A stretch of 64,000 nucleotides of DNA from Nitrospirillum amazonense (GCF_007828045.1 NZ_VITN01000019.1:1-64000); one strand, 5' to 3'. Shown: positions 26,146 to 35,804, counted from the first letter of the stretch. Notes: a model not told the origin generated them from the letters alone. Numbers and translations: made by a program.

Positions 26146-26898
26146 CTACAGTGCTGGCGGCGTCGCCGCCAGGAAGCGCGCCACCTCGGCCGGGGTGCCC
26201 AGGGGCACCACCGCCTCGAACGGCATGCGGTGCAGGTAGACGGGCAGTCCCGCCCGGATCAGGTGGTTGTAGAGCGGGGCGATATACTTCTCCCCCTTCG
26301 CCATGTTGGCCGGGTTGGCGAAGAACGCGGCATAGGATTGGGCGTAGAGGGTGAAGGAGGAGAACCAGTAGAGTCCCACGCTGGCGTCGTCGGAGATGCG
26401 CTCCTTCTCCCTCAGCTCCGCGATGCGGCCGCTCTCATCTGCGCGGGCGAAGCTCCAGGCCGCCCCGGGTCCCGGGAAGCAGGGAACCCAGCCGTCGCCG
26501 CACACGGCATCGGCGGGCAGGTGGGCCGGATCGACATGGGTGTCGATGTTGTAGACCAGCATGGGCCGGTCCGGATGGGCCACCGCGTCCCCGGCCGCCA
26601 GGGCGCTGGTGGCCTGACCGTCGGTCAGCGCGTCCAACTGGACCAGCGCGACCTCGCGGATGCCCAGGGCGGCGGCTTGCTCACGAATGAAATCCTCCGC
26701 CCCATCCTGGCGCAGGGCCACGAAGATGAAGGGCGATCCGGCCGCGATGAAAGAGCGCAGGCTGAGCATGGACCAGGCGAACAGGGTGCGGCCGTGCGCC
26801 TCGATCCTGTACTTGGGCACGGTGTAGCCGGCGTCGCGGAAGCGCTGGCCCATGCCCGCCATGGTGATGATGACCGTGGGCGGGGCGGCGGTGGTCAT
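26146..26898 (-). CDS. Sugar/choline-phosphate nucleotidyltransferase-like protein
   Basis: A 250-residue nucleotidyltransferase of the NTP_transferase fold. The signature is IITMAGMGQRFRDAGYTVPK near residue 10, containing the nucleotide-binding glycines and conserved Lys. A metal-binding Asp fits VYNIDTHVD. Proteins of this size act in capsule, LPS or LicC-type phosphocholine activation. It lies 18 bp after the kinase gene on the same strand, so the two probably work in series: phosphorylate, then activate to an NDP derivative. Substrate is unknown. Confidence 0.75.
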   Translation of the reverse strand: MTTAAPPTVIITMAGMGQRFRDAGYTVPKYRIEAHGRTLFAWSMLSLRSFIAAGSPFIFVALRQDGAEDFIREQAAALGIREVALVQLDALTDGQATSALAAGDAVAHPDRPMLVYNIDTHVDPAHLPADAVCGDGWVPCFPGPGAAWSFARADESGRIAELREKERISDDASVGLYWFSSFTLYAQSYAAFFANPANMAKGEKYIAPLYNHLIRAGLPVYLHRMPFEAVVPLGTPAEVARFLAATPPAL

Positions 26899-26916
26899 GA
26901 GGCGGCGAACCTTCCT

Positions 26917-28395
26917 TCAGGCGGCGGCGGTCGCCTGCTCGATCTCTTCCAGGATGGAGCGGGCGGTCAGGGCGAAACCTAAAATCTTCTTTGGCACATC
27001 GATGTGCAAGGGCGCCATGCTGATGAACAGCGAGGCCTCGCACAGCCGCACCAGCAGCGGGTCGAAACCCGTCTGGGCCAGGCGGTCGCGGAACTGTTCC
27101 TGCGCCCAGGCGCGTTCCCCGGCGTTGCTGGCCAGGGTCAGGCCCAGGTCGGCGCCCAGCGCCACCTCATACTGCCCGCTGTTGACGAAGTCATAACCGC
27201 CCAGGATGGAATGGGACAGCTTGGCCAGGTCGTAATAGGGGTCGGTATACAGCTCGTCCGCCGACTCCACGCCGCGCGGATCGATGAAGCGCAGCAGTTG
27301 CGTCGCCTTGGAATACAGGATGTTGGAGAAGCACAGGTCGCCATGGCCCACCACCAGCCGGTCGGCGGGGAAGCGGTCCCGCAGGCCCCCGTAGGCCGCC
27401 AGATAGCGGTCGGCCAGCGCGTCGATGCCGCCCACGGCGCGGGCCAGCAGGGGCGCCAGGTCGCCATAGGCCGGCAGGCTTTTCAGCAGGGCCACGCGCT
27501 CCACCACCTTGTCGCGGTAGAGTCGGTCCATGACGGCCCTGCCCTCCGGCCAGCTGACGCGGCGGGCCGGGCGCTGGGTGACGTAGCTGAACACCCGATC
27601 CAGGAACAGGCCGAACTCCGCCGGGGTCATGGTGCCGTGCACCCACTGGATGCCCATGTCGGCGATCAGCAGGCGTTCCATGCGATAGCTGGCGGTCTCG
27701 CCGTCATCCTGGAAGTCGAAGGGCTGCACGAAGAAGATGCGCTGCTGTGCCGGCAGCAAGCCGTAATACTCGAACTCCCGCCGCAGCTTGGCGCGGTCGC
27801 GTGACCGCTTCACCAGGGTATAGTCCGGCCCGTCGCTGATGGAATTGAAGTGGCGGGCGTCAAAGTTGTTGGCCAGGAATCCCACGAACTGCGCCGGGTC
27901 GCGCAAATCGATCAGGCCCGTGTCGGCCAGGTCGGGTGCCGTGAAGTCCTTGCGCCGCCGCGCCACGAACTCGCGCAGGCGCCCCTGGGCCAGGGCGCTC
28001 AGCGCACCCTCGGCCAGGCGCTGTTCCACCAGCACCAGGCCGGTCCACTCCGCAGCGGTACGAACGGGCCAGGCCTGGTTGCCGCTGGCCTGGGCCAAGG
28101 TCTTCAGCAGCTGTGTCAGTTGCCCGCGCGCACCAGCGGCGGCGAGATTGGCGGGGAACAGCAGGAATTGGGTGGACGCCGGGGCCGTCCCCGCCCGCTC
28201 CGCCGCCTCATCCAGGGCGGCGCGGGTGGTGGCCACCACGGGGGGGGGCAGGCCCGCCTCCTGCGCCGCCTCCTGCACGTGGCGCAGCAAGGTGCGGCGG
28301 CCGTGGATCAGGCCACCGAAACTGCCCACGCCGGTCATGCTGAGGATGTCGTCGGGAACCCGGCGGCTGTCATCGAACAGTATGGTCAGACCCAT
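26917..28395 (-). CDS. APH/choline-kinase-like phosphotransferase with extra N-terminal domain
   Basis: A 492-residue protein. The C-terminal half contains the aminoglycoside/choline kinase signature VVGHGDLCFSNILYS (Brenner motif with catalytic Asp and Asn) and the metal Asp in LLRFIDPRGVE. The first ~200 residues are unusual: TILFDDSRRVPDDILSMTGV resembles the opening of GlmU-like nucleotidyltransferases, but the rest of that domain is not recognisable. ATG 28395 follows GAGGAG; the reading from 28440 is an extension. Together with the downstream nucleotidyltransferase this suggests activation of a sugar or amino alcohol for a surface polymer. Confidence 0.75.
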   Translation of the reverse strand: MGLTILFDDSRRVPDDILSMTGVGSFGGLIHGRRTLLRHVQEAAQEAGLPPPVVATTRAALDEAAERAGTAPASTQFLLFPANLAAAGARGQLTQLLKTLAQASGNQAWPVRTAAEWTGLVLVEQRLAEGALSALAQGRLREFVARRRKDFTAPDLADTGLIDLRDPAQFVGFLANNFDARHFNSISDGPDYTLVKRSRDRAKLRREFEYYGLLPAQQRIFFVQPFDFQDDGETASYRMERLLIADMGIQWVHGTMTPAEFGLFLDRVFSYVTQRPARRVSWPEGRAVMDRLYRDKVVERVALLKSLPAYGDLAPLLARAVGGIDALADRYLAAYGGLRDRFPADRLVVGHGDLCFSNILYSKATQLLRFIDPRGVESADELYTDPYYDLAKLSHSILGGYDFVNSGQYEVALGADLGLTLASNAGERAWAQEQFRDRLAQTGFDPLLVRLCEASLFISMAPLHIDVPKKILGFALTARSILEEIEQATAAA

Positions 28396-28721
28396 CGCGA
28401 TCACTCCTCGATACCGGCACCGCCGGTGTGGACGACGCATGGCCTGACAAGAATGCAGGGATTGTGCCAGCAGCGCCGGCGCGGCGACAAGAGGCCGGCC
28501 CTACCCTTTCTGATAGACGACGGACGGGCGGTGCCCTGCGTGCGGCCACCGTGAAGGCGGCCAGGCGCGGCATAGGACGGGGGCTTGACGTTTTCCACTC
28601 GACGGCGGTCCCTGGAGAGGTCGAAGATCGGCGCAGGACGGACGGGACGGCAACAACGTCCCTTTCTCCAGACGGTTTTCATACGGTTTCCATTCCCCCT
28701 CTCTGAACCGGATCCTGATCC

Positions 28722-29669
28722 ATGCCTGGCACCCCCACCCACACCCCGCCCGTTCCCGACGCCCAGAGCTGCCTGCACGCCGAAGGCCCGCGACTGTCGC
28801 CGCTGGTCTGGGGCGCCTGGCGCTCGCGCGAGGGGGAAGAAACCGGCACCCCGGCAAAGCTTGCCCGCTTCCTGGACGGATGCCTGCAACTGGGCATCAG
28901 CAGCTTCGATCATGCCGACATTTACGGCGATTACGGGGCGGAGGCCCTGTTCGGCCAAGCGCTGAAGGAATGGGGCGGCAAGCGCTCCGCCCTGCAGCTG
29001 GTCACCAAGTGCGACATCGCCCTGCTGTCACCGCAGCGGCCGGACCATGTGGTGAAGCACTACAACACCTGCGGCGATCACATCATCGCCTCGGTGGAGC
29101 AGTCGCTGCGCAACCTGGGCACGGATTATATCGACCTGTTGCTGCTGCACCGGCCCGACCCCCTGATGAATCCGGACAACACCGCCGACGCGCTGGATCG
29201 GCTATTGCGGTCGGGCGTGATCCGCCACGTTGGCGTGTCCAACCACAACCCGTCGCAGGTGCGGCTGCTGCAATCCCGCCTGGGCCGGCCGCTGGTGACC
29301 AACCAGATCGAATTTTCGGTCACCAGCCTGGCGCCGCTGTTCGACGGCACCCTAGACCAGGCGCTGGAACTGCGCATGCGGCCCATGGCCTGGTCGCCGC
29401 TGGGTGGCGGCGGCCTGTTCACTGGCGCCACGGAGCAGGCGCGCCGCACCCTGGCGGCGCTGGAGGCCGTGGGCGCGGAAATGGGCGTCGGCGACCCGGG
29501 AACGGTGGCGCTGGCCTGGCTGATGCGCCACCCGTCGCGCCCGGTGCCGGTGCTGGGCACCACGCGCCTGGACCGCGTGCGCACCTACACGCAGGCCGCG
29601 CACCTGAAGATGCAGCGCCAGCACTGGTTCCAGATTCTGGAGGCCAGCCAGGGCCATGAAGTCCCCTGA
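28722..29669 (+). CDS. Aldo/keto reductase, YdhF-like
   Basis: A 315-residue NADPH-dependent aldo/keto reductase closest in layout to E. coli YdhF. The tetrad is seen as Asp and Tyr in FDHADIYGDYGAE, Lys in LVTKCDI, and His in DLLLLHRPDPLMNP. GVSNHNPSQ and GTTRLDRV are also family features. Substrate is unknown. It stands alone after a 326-bp gap from the divergent kinase gene; the gap shows no gene and only a weak ribosome-binding site. Confidence 0.9.
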   Translation: MPGTPTHTPPVPDAQSCLHAEGPRLSPLVWGAWRSREGEETGTPAKLARFLDGCLQLGISSFDHADIYGDYGAEALFGQALKEWGGKRSALQLVTKCDIALLSPQRPDHVVKHYNTCGDHIIASVEQSLRNLGTDYIDLLLLHRPDPLMNPDNTADALDRLLRSGVIRHVGVSNHNPSQVRLLQSRLGRPLVTNQIEFSVTSLAPLFDGTLDQALELRMRPMAWSPLGGGGLFTGATEQARRTLAALEAVGAEMGVGDPGTVALAWLMRHPSRPVPVLGTTRLDRVRTYTQAAHLKMQRQHWFQILEASQGHEVP

Positions 29670-29813
29670 ATAGGGGATGGTGCCATTCAGCATGGTGCCA
29701 CCTGGCGTGGCCGACAGTGTCGGATGGATGTCCTTCCGTCCGGCACGCGCCCCGCCGATACTGCCCCCACGACGCGGCCGACCGGAGGGTCGGCGCGATG
29801 AGGGGGTTGGGGA

Positions 29814-30821
29814 ATGACGCGGGCACCGGCAGGCATCGGAATTCTGGGCTATGACGACGTCAACGCCCTGGACGTGACCGGTCCGGCCGAGGTCTTCGCC
29901 AATGCCGCCGACCTGGCGGAATGGGGCGAGGCGGGCCTGCCGGCCGGCACCCGCCCGTACCGCGTCGTGCCGCTGGGCGTGAAGGCGGGGCCCTTCACCA
30001 GCGAATCCGGCCTGACCTTCACCCCGGCGCACAGCCTGGCGGCCGACGACGTGCCGGACCTGGACACGCTGATCATTGCCGGCGGCAAGGGCCTGCGCGA
30101 GCCGGCGACCAATGCCGCCGTGGCCGGCTGGCTTGCCGGGAACGCCCATCGCTTCCGGCGGGTGGCCAGCGTCTGCACCGGCATCTATGGACTGGCGGCC
30201 AGCGGCCTGATGGACGGCCGCCGCGTCACCACCCATTGGCGCCACGCCGCCGACCTGGCCCGCCGTTTCCCCCGGCTGAGGGTCTGCGCCGACGCCCTGT
30301 TCCTGAAGGACGGCGATTTCTACACCGCGGCCGGCGTCACCGCCGGCATCGACCTGGCCCTGTCGCTGGTGGAGGAGGATCACGGGCCGGCCCTGGCCCT
30401 GGCGACGGCCCGGGAAATGGTGGTGTTCGTGAAGCGCCCGGGTGGCCAGGCGCAATTCTCCGAACCCCTGCGCTTTCAAAGCCGGGCGGCCGACCGCTTC
30501 GCCGACCTGTCGGCCTGGATGCTGGGCAACCTGGACCGCGATTTATCGGTGGAGGAACTGGCGACGCGGGTGAACCTCAGCCCCCGGCAGTTTCGGCGCC
30601 GCTTCACCGCCGCCCTGGGCTGCCCGCCCGCCGACTATGTCGCCGACCTGCGCTTGGGCGAGGCTTGCCGCCGCCTGGTGCAGCCGGGCGTGAGCGTGGA
30701 GACGCTGGCCGCCGCCATCGGCTTCCGCAGCGCCGACGCCTTCCGCCGGGCCTTCCGCCAACGCTACGGGGTGTCCCCCAGCCAATATCAGGCGCATTTC
30801 TCACCGGCCGGCAGCAGCTGA
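29814..30821 (+). CDS. GlxA-family transcriptional regulator (DJ-1/PfpI + AraC HTH)
   Basis: A 335-residue regulator. The N-terminal DJ-1/PfpI-like domain (GILGYDDVNALDVTGPAEVF, then VASVCTGIYGLAASGLMDG with the nucleophile-elbow Cys) is followed by an AraC-type double HTH (LSVEELATRVNLSPRQFRRR and VETLAAAIGFRSADAFRRAF). Such proteins regulate catabolic genes rather than acting as proteases. GGGG-rich Shine-Dalgarno precedes ATG 29814. Its targets may be the flanking reductase and the cytochrome P460 gene, 36 bp downstream. Confidence 0.92.
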   Translation: MTRAPAGIGILGYDDVNALDVTGPAEVFANAADLAEWGEAGLPAGTRPYRVVPLGVKAGPFTSESGLTFTPAHSLAADDVPDLDTLIIAGGKGLREPATNAAVAGWLAGNAHRFRRVASVCTGIYGLAASGLMDGRRVTTHWRHAADLARRFPRLRVCADALFLKDGDFYTAAGVTAGIDLALSLVEEDHGPALALATAREMVVFVKRPGGQAQFSEPLRFQSRAADRFADLSAWMLGNLDRDLSVEELATRVNLSPRQFRRRFTAALGCPPADYVADLRLGEACRRLVQPGVSVETLAAAIGFRSADAFRRAFRQRYGVSPSQYQAHFSPAGSS

Positions 30822-30857
30822 GCCGTTTCATCCCACCCCGAACCACCGGAGGGCCCC

Positions 30858-31484
30858 ATGGCCTGGTTTTCCCCTGCCCGCCGCCTCGCGGCGGCGATGC
30901 CCCTGCTTTGCCTGCTGCTTACCCCGGCGACCGGCTCTACCGCCACGGACGGTCCCGCCCCCTTCGTTCCGCAATTCGACAAGGACGATCGACTGACCTT
31001 CCCCGCCGACTACCGGGAATGGGTCTATGTCACCACCGGCATCGACATGGCCTATGGCCCCGCCATGCGCATGGGCCATTCCATGTTCGACAACGTTTTC
31101 GTGAACCGCGAGGCCTACCTGGCCTTCAAACAGACGGGCACCTGGCCGGAGAAGACCACCTTCGTACTGGAGGTACGCGGGGCGGCGGACAAAGGCTCCA
31201 TCAACAAGTCCGGCCATTTCCAGACGCCGGAGGTCATGGGGTTGGAGGTCCATGTGAAAGACACCGCCCGCTTCCACGACGACGGCTGGGGCTTCTACTC
31301 CTTCGACGCGGGCAAGGCAGCCCCCCCGCCGGCGGAGCAGTTGCCGGTGGAGCAGAGCTGCTACAGCTGCCATCGGGACCATGGGGCGGTGAACACTACT
31401 TTCGTGCAATTCTATCCGACATTGCGCCCCATCGCCGAGGCGAAGAAAACCTTCAGCGCCGCATACCTGGCCGAAAAACCCTAG
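30858..31484 (+). CDS. Cytochrome P460 family c-type haem protein
   Basis: A 208-residue exported protein. A signal peptide (residues about 1-29, ending ATGSTA) precedes the mature P460 domain, with YREWVYVTTGIDMAYGP, FVNREAYLAFKQTGTWPEKT and a CYSCH haem-attachment site near the end. P460 cytochromes oxidise hydroxylamine or bind NO in the periplasm. The Lys used for haem cross-linking cannot be assigned with certainty. Clear GGAGG before the ATG. Confidence 0.88.
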   Translation: MAWFSPARRLAAAMPLLCLLLTPATGSTATDGPAPFVPQFDKDDRLTFPADYREWVYVTTGIDMAYGPAMRMGHSMFDNVFVNREAYLAFKQTGTWPEKTTFVLEVRGAADKGSINKSGHFQTPEVMGLEVHVKDTARFHDDGWGFYSFDAGKAAPPPAEQLPVEQSCYSCHRDHGAVNTTFVQFYPTLRPIAEAKKTFSAAYLAEKP

Positions 31485-31581
31485 GCGGCACCTGCTGCCA
31501 GCCGGGGTGATCGCGGGCCGGGCCATCCTTTCGGGTCGTTGTGACATATTCTGACACGGCGCCGTTGCCGTCGTGTCGGGG

Positions 31582-32937
31582 ATGGACTATCAGTGCGCTT
31601 CGGCAGATAAAAGCGCGGTCATGAAGCCCGGCCTGATCCCCCCTCTGGACCCGTCCCTTTCCGATTCTCCGCTGGCGGCGGCGGGAGGTTCGGCGCCATC
31701 CCGCACAGCGGCTCGGCCCCAGGACGGCACCCGGGAACGGCTGATCGACCAGGCGCACACCCTGCTGGCCCAGGGCGGTCTGAAGGCGCTGAGCGTCCGC
31801 AACCTGGCCGCTGCCGCCGGCCTGTCCACCAGCGCCGTCCCCTATCACCTGGGGGATAAGGACAGCCTGACCCAAGCCGTGTTCCTGGCCGCGGCGGAGC
31901 GTGACCGCCAAGCTTGGGCACTGTTCCGCGTTTCGCTAGGCGATGGCGGCCTGCCCGTCCACGCCCTGGCCGACGCGCTGGTGGTGCAGGCGCTGGACCT
32001 GTCGTCCCGCCAGGGCACCATCGAGTTGGTATGGTACGAGCTGATCCACCAGGCCCGCCATACCCCCGCCCTGCGCCCCATCCTGACGCAATGGTATGAG
32101 GAGCGGCGCAGCCGCTATCGCGACCTGTTCGCGCTGGCCAGCCTGCCCACCCATATCGCCGACATCATGACCCACTATCTGGTGGGCGACCGGTCCACCC
32201 TGCTGGTGGCCGGCGGCGCATCGGGCTTCGCCCTGTCGGTGGTGGAAAACATCCGCCACCTGTGCGACCCGGAGGAAGGCCGCGGCGCCCTATGGTACGG
32301 GCGTCTGCGCCGTCCCGGTGGCGCGGGCGATGACGCCGGGGAACCGGTGGGCGAGACGGAGCGGCGCATCGTCGCCGCCGCCGTGGCCACCATCATTGAC
32401 CAGGGCGTGGCCGCCGTGACCCATCGCGCGGTGGCGCAGCGGGCGGGCGTGTCCCTGTCGTCCACCACCTATTACTTCCGCTCGCGCGGCGACATCATCC
32501 GCCGCGCCTTCCAGTTCATTCATGACGAGTTGCGGCGCGAAATCCCGGCGGTGCACCGCGAGCCGCCGCCGCTGGGCATCTTTCTGCGGGCCGTCGCCGA
32601 CCACATGCTGACGCCGGTGGAGGGCGGACGCATCGCCGGCCGCAACGCCACCCACGCCATGGGCGACTTCGCCCTGGAAGCTTGCCGCGACGCCAGCCTG
32701 GTGCCACTGTACCTGGCCTTCCGCCAGGGCCGGGGCTCCCGCATCCGCGCGGCGCTGGATCACGTGGTGGGGCCGCAGGCCTCCCTCTCCGCCTTTCAGG
32801 CGCAGATCGTGTCCACCTGGATGCAGGGGCGCGCGCAGATCCTGCACGCCATGGACGATCCGCCCAATGTCGACGGCTACGCCACCGAAATGATCGTCCT
32901 GATGCGCTACCTGCAGCCGGCAATACCCAAGCCCTGA
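31582..32937 (+). CDS. Tandem TetR-family regulator (two TetR modules in one chain)
   Basis: A protein of about 451 residues, roughly twice the normal TetR length. It carries two complete HTH modules: TRERLIDQAHTLLAQGGLKA followed by VPYHLGDKDSL about residue 50-100, and ETERRIVAAAVATIIDQGVA followed by TTYYFRSRGDII about residue 260-310. Each is followed by its own helical ligand-type domain. It is one continuous frame, so not a sequencing artefact of two genes. The start is uncertain: ATG 31582, ATG 31621 and GTG 31573 are all without a good ribosome-binding site. Target genes are unknown. Confidence 0.82.
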   Translation: MDYQCASADKSAVMKPGLIPPLDPSLSDSPLAAAGGSAPSRTAARPQDGTRERLIDQAHTLLAQGGLKALSVRNLAAAAGLSTSAVPYHLGDKDSLTQAVFLAAAERDRQAWALFRVSLGDGGLPVHALADALVVQALDLSSRQGTIELVWYELIHQARHTPALRPILTQWYEERRSRYRDLFALASLPTHIADIMTHYLVGDRSTLLVAGGASGFALSVVENIRHLCDPEEGRGALWYGRLRRPGGAGDDAGEPVGETERRIVAAAVATIIDQGVAAVTHRAVAQRAGVSLSSTTYYFRSRGDIIRRAFQFIHDELRREIPAVHREPPPLGIFLRAVADHMLTPVEGGRIAGRNATHAMGDFALEACRDASLVPLYLAFRQGRGSRIRAALDHVVGPQASLSAFQAQIVSTWMQGRAQILHAMDDPPNVDGYATEMIVLMRYLQPAIPKP

Positions 32938-32952
32938 CTGAAATCCCCGCCG

Positions 32953-33309
32953 TTAAAAAGCCAGGCGTCCCAGATGGCGGCCGGCCAGAACCCAGGCGCG
33001 GGCGGTAGCCAGCTGTTCGCCGGCCAGGACCCGCCGCAAATGGGTCACCCGGCGCACATGCCGCCGGCTTTCCAGCACCGTGTAGATATGGGTGTACAAG
33101 CCGTGGCGGCGGTGGACGACGGCGTAGGTGCGGGCGACACAGTCCGGCACGCCGGCAAGGGGCATGCGCTCTTCCCGCAGCAGATGCACGGTATCGCCCG
33201 GATGGCTGGCGATGCCCGGCGCGGTGCCCAGGACCGGCGTCAGCGAATCTTCTTCCGCCTGCGCAACGGTGCCGGGCGTATCGAGCGGGAAAGCGGCGGG
33301 AATATGCAC
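32953..33309 (-). CDS. Small hypothetical protein
   Basis: An open frame of 118 residues starting at GTG 33309, with GGAG 10 nt upstream. It contains HPGDTVHLLREERMPLAGVP, CVARTYAVVHRRHG and a C-terminus rich in Arg and Leu. I recognise no family. Composition is protein-like and no rival frame is better, but the reading extends further upstream without a natural boundary. It lies convergent with the tandem-TetR gene and downstream of nothing obvious. Confidence 0.45.
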   Translation of the reverse strand: MHIPAAFPLDTPGTVAQAEEDSLTPVLGTAPGIASHPGDTVHLLREERMPLAGVPDCVARTYAVVHRRHGLYTHIYTVLESRRHVRRVTHLRRVLAGEQLATARAWVLAGRHLGRLAF

Positions 33310-33525
33310 GGAATGTCCACTCCAAACCGAACGGACCCGGCATGACGCGACCATACGCTGCGACCCACTTGGTTGCCGCCGCCCGGAAAACCGGGGGCCG
33401 CCACATCTCCGCGTAAACGCGGAAACCACCTTGCCTGGGTTGGCAGGTTGGTGCGGGACGCCGGCCCCGCTCCTGATGCAACAGTGCCGGCACGAATACC
33501 GGCGGCTTGTGGATACGCCCAACCG

Positions 33526-34296
33526 TCAGGACTGGCAAGCAGCCAATTGGGCATGGCTGGCCCAGTCATCCCGCGTCCAGTGCGGCGCCAGCACCAGGGC
33601 GCGCCCCGTGGCGACGATCTCGCCGTCGCGCCCGCTGTCGTGGATACGGCAGACCGTGGCCAAATCCACCAGCCGCTTTTCAGGCCGCAGGCGGATGATG
33701 GCCACGGTGGCGGACAGCGCCGCATCCAAGGGCACGCGGCGCCAGAACACCGTGTCTTGCTTGAGGTAGTTGGTGCCCGGCCCCGGCAGGCGGACACCCA
33801 GCAGGAAGGAGAAGAGGCTCAGCACCAGTGGCTCGCGCAGGCGATGGCCGGTCAGGCGCTCGTAAAGCGCCAAATCCTGGTCGGCGTAGAGGCGGGTGAC
33901 GTGGGCGACGGCGCCCGGCGGCGGCTCGCGCCAATCCCCATCCGGCGCCAGCGGGGCCAGGGTGGCCACGCCGTCGCATACCGCCTGGCCATCCGCCTGC
34001 CGCTGGGCCAGCAGGCGCACATGGGTATCGTCCTGCAGGTCGGCGCGGAAGGTCAGCGCCTCGTCCGCGTAGGCCGGGGCCGGGAAGGTCACGGCCAAGC
34101 GGGCCAAGGGCTGACCCGGCCGCGCGTCGGCGGCCAGGCCGCGCAGCAGGGCGCACAGCAGCGCGCCATGCGCCACGGTGCGGCCGAAGCGGGTACGGGC
34201 GGCGTGGCCGGGGTCGACATGGATGGGGTTGTCATCGCCCGACAACCGGGCGAAGGCGTGGAAATCGTCCTGGGTCAGGGCGCGGGTGAGGATCAC
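33526..34296 (-). CDS. Double-hotdog MaoC-type dehydratase/hydratase
   Basis: A 256-residue protein. The N-terminal half has the MaoC signature FARLSGDDNPIHVDPGHAAR and GRTVAHGALLCALL with catalytic Asp/His. The C-terminal half appears to be a second, degenerate hotdog domain (LSLFSFLLGVRLPGPGTNYL). It starts with GTG 34296, overlapping the acyl-CoA ligase stop (GTGA), so it is translationally coupled to it. I infer it acts on the CoA thioester made by the ligase, as hydratase or dehydratase. Confidence 0.8.
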   Translation of the reverse strand: MILTRALTQDDFHAFARLSGDDNPIHVDPGHAARTRFGRTVAHGALLCALLRGLAADARPGQPLARLAVTFPAPAYADEALTFRADLQDDTHVRLLAQRQADGQAVCDGVATLAPLAPDGDWREPPPGAVAHVTRLYADQDLALYERLTGHRLREPLVLSLFSFLLGVRLPGPGTNYLKQDTVFWRRVPLDAALSATVAIIRLRPEKRLVDLATVCRIHDSGRDGEIVATGRALVLAPHWTRDDWASHAQLAACQS

Positions 34297-35804
34297 GACG
34301 CCAGATCCAGGCCCGGCGGCGGCACCAGGCGATGCTTCTGGATCTTGCCGGCGGCGGTGCGGGGAAAATCCTCCACCAGCACGAAGCGGCGCGGCACCTT
34401 GTAGCCGGCCAATAGTCCGCGGCAATGCCTGGCCAGGCTGTCGATGTCGGTACCGGGCTGGGCGCGGACATGGGCATGCCCCACCTCCCCCCACACCGGG
34501 TCGGGCACGGCCACCACCGCCACCTCCAGCACGCCGGAATGGCGCAGCAGCGCGTTCTCCACCTCCACCGGGTAGACGTTCTCCCCGCCCGAGATGAACA
34601 TCTCCTTCAACCGCCCCACGGGGTAGTAGTAGCCGTCCTCGTCCTGACGCACCAAATCGCCGGTGCGCAGCCAACCGTCGGGGGAAAAGGCGGCGGCGGT
34701 GGCCGCCGGCTGCCGCCAATAGCCGGGCGTGACCGCGGCGCCCTTCACCCACACCTCACCCACTTGGCCGGGGGGTGCGTCCCGCCCGGCCCCGTCCACC
34801 ACCCGCACACGGCAGAGGATCTGCGGCTTGCCGATGGACCCCACCTTGGCGGCGGCCCCGGCCGGGTCGTTCAGGAACAGGGTGGGGCCCGTCTCCGTCA
34901 TGCCCATGCCGTTGCACACGAACGCGCCGCGCTCGACGAAACGGCGGGCCAGCGCATCCTCCAGCGGGGCACCGCCGCAGGCCCAGCGCCGCACGACGCC
35001 CAGGTCGGTGGCGGCGAAACGGGGATGCAGGGCCAACTGGCGATAGACGGCCGGCACGCCGAAAAAGGTCGTGATGCGGCCCCGGGCGATCAGATCCAGC
35101 ACGGCACCAGCGTCAAATTGCGACTGCACCATCACCTCACCCCCCGCCATCAGCAGCGGCAGGGTGTGCAGGTTGATGCCGGCGGTGTGGAACAGCGGCA
35201 GGTAGTTCAGGGTGCGGTCGTTCTCCGACAAATCCACGCCCTGGCGCAGATTGACGTAATTCGCCATGGCCATGCCGTAGGTGTAGAGCACGGCCTTCGG
35301 CTTCCCCGTCGTGCCGGAGGTATAGAGCAGGTACCAGACGTCATCGGCCGGCCAGACCTCGCGGGACGGCAACGGCGGCTGCTTCGCCACCAGGGCTTCG
35401 AAGTCATCGTCCAGATCGACAAGGGCCGGCCCACCGGACAGGGCCTGGGCCGTGGCCCCATCCTCGCTCCCATGGAACAGCAGCCGGGGTTGGCAATCGG
35501 CCAGCACGGGGGCCAGTTCCGCCGCCGGCATGCGCCAATTCAGCGGCACCAGCAGGCAGCCCAGCTTGGCGCAGGCGAACAGCAGCGTGAAGAAATCCGG
35601 CCGGTTGCGGCACAGCACCGCCACCCTGTCACCGGGCTCGGCGCCCAGGGCGGCCATCAGGCTGGCGGCACGCGCGGCGCGATCGTCCAGGCCGGCATAG
35701 GTCAGCGACCCGCCGGCCCCTTCGCCAGCAGTGAGGTCCACCAGGGCCCTGCGGTCCGGCGACAGCCGGGCGCGCTGCGCCGTCAGGTCGAACAGATCCC
35801 ACAT
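34293..35804 (-). CDS. AMP-dependent acyl-CoA ligase
   Basis: A 503-residue adenylate-forming enzyme (ANL superfamily) making acyl-CoA from an acid, ATP and CoA. Motifs: P-loop-like YTSGTTGKPKAVLYTYG, GMTETGPTLFLN, DGWLRTGDLVRQDEDGYYYP, and the C-terminal Lys in RTAAGKIQKH. Substrate class (medium- or long-chain, or aromatic) cannot be fixed. It precedes and overlaps the double-hotdog gene. A TetR gene lies 74 bp upstream on the same strand, so the three form one minus-strand operon. Confidence 0.9.
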   Translation of the reverse strand: MWDLFDLTAQRARLSPDRRALVDLTAGEGAGGSLTYAGLDDRAARAASLMAALGAEPGDRVAVLCRNRPDFFTLLFACAKLGCLLVPLNWRMPAAELAPVLADCQPRLLFHGSEDGATAQALSGGPALVDLDDDFEALVAKQPPLPSREVWPADDVWYLLYTSGTTGKPKAVLYTYGMAMANYVNLRQGVDLSENDRTLNYLPLFHTAGINLHTLPLLMAGGEVMVQSQFDAGAVLDLIARGRITTFFGVPAVYRQLALHPRFAATDLGVVRRWACGGAPLEDALARRFVERGAFVCNGMGMTETGPTLFLNDPAGAAAKVGSIGKPQILCRVRVVDGAGRDAPPGQVGEVWVKGAAVTPGYWRQPAATAAAFSPDGWLRTGDLVRQDEDGYYYPVGRLKEMFISGGENVYPVEVENALLRHSGVLEVAVVAVPDPVWGEVGHAHVRAQPGTDIDSLARHCRGLLAGYKVPRRFVLVEDFPRTAAGKIQKHRLVPPPGLDLAS

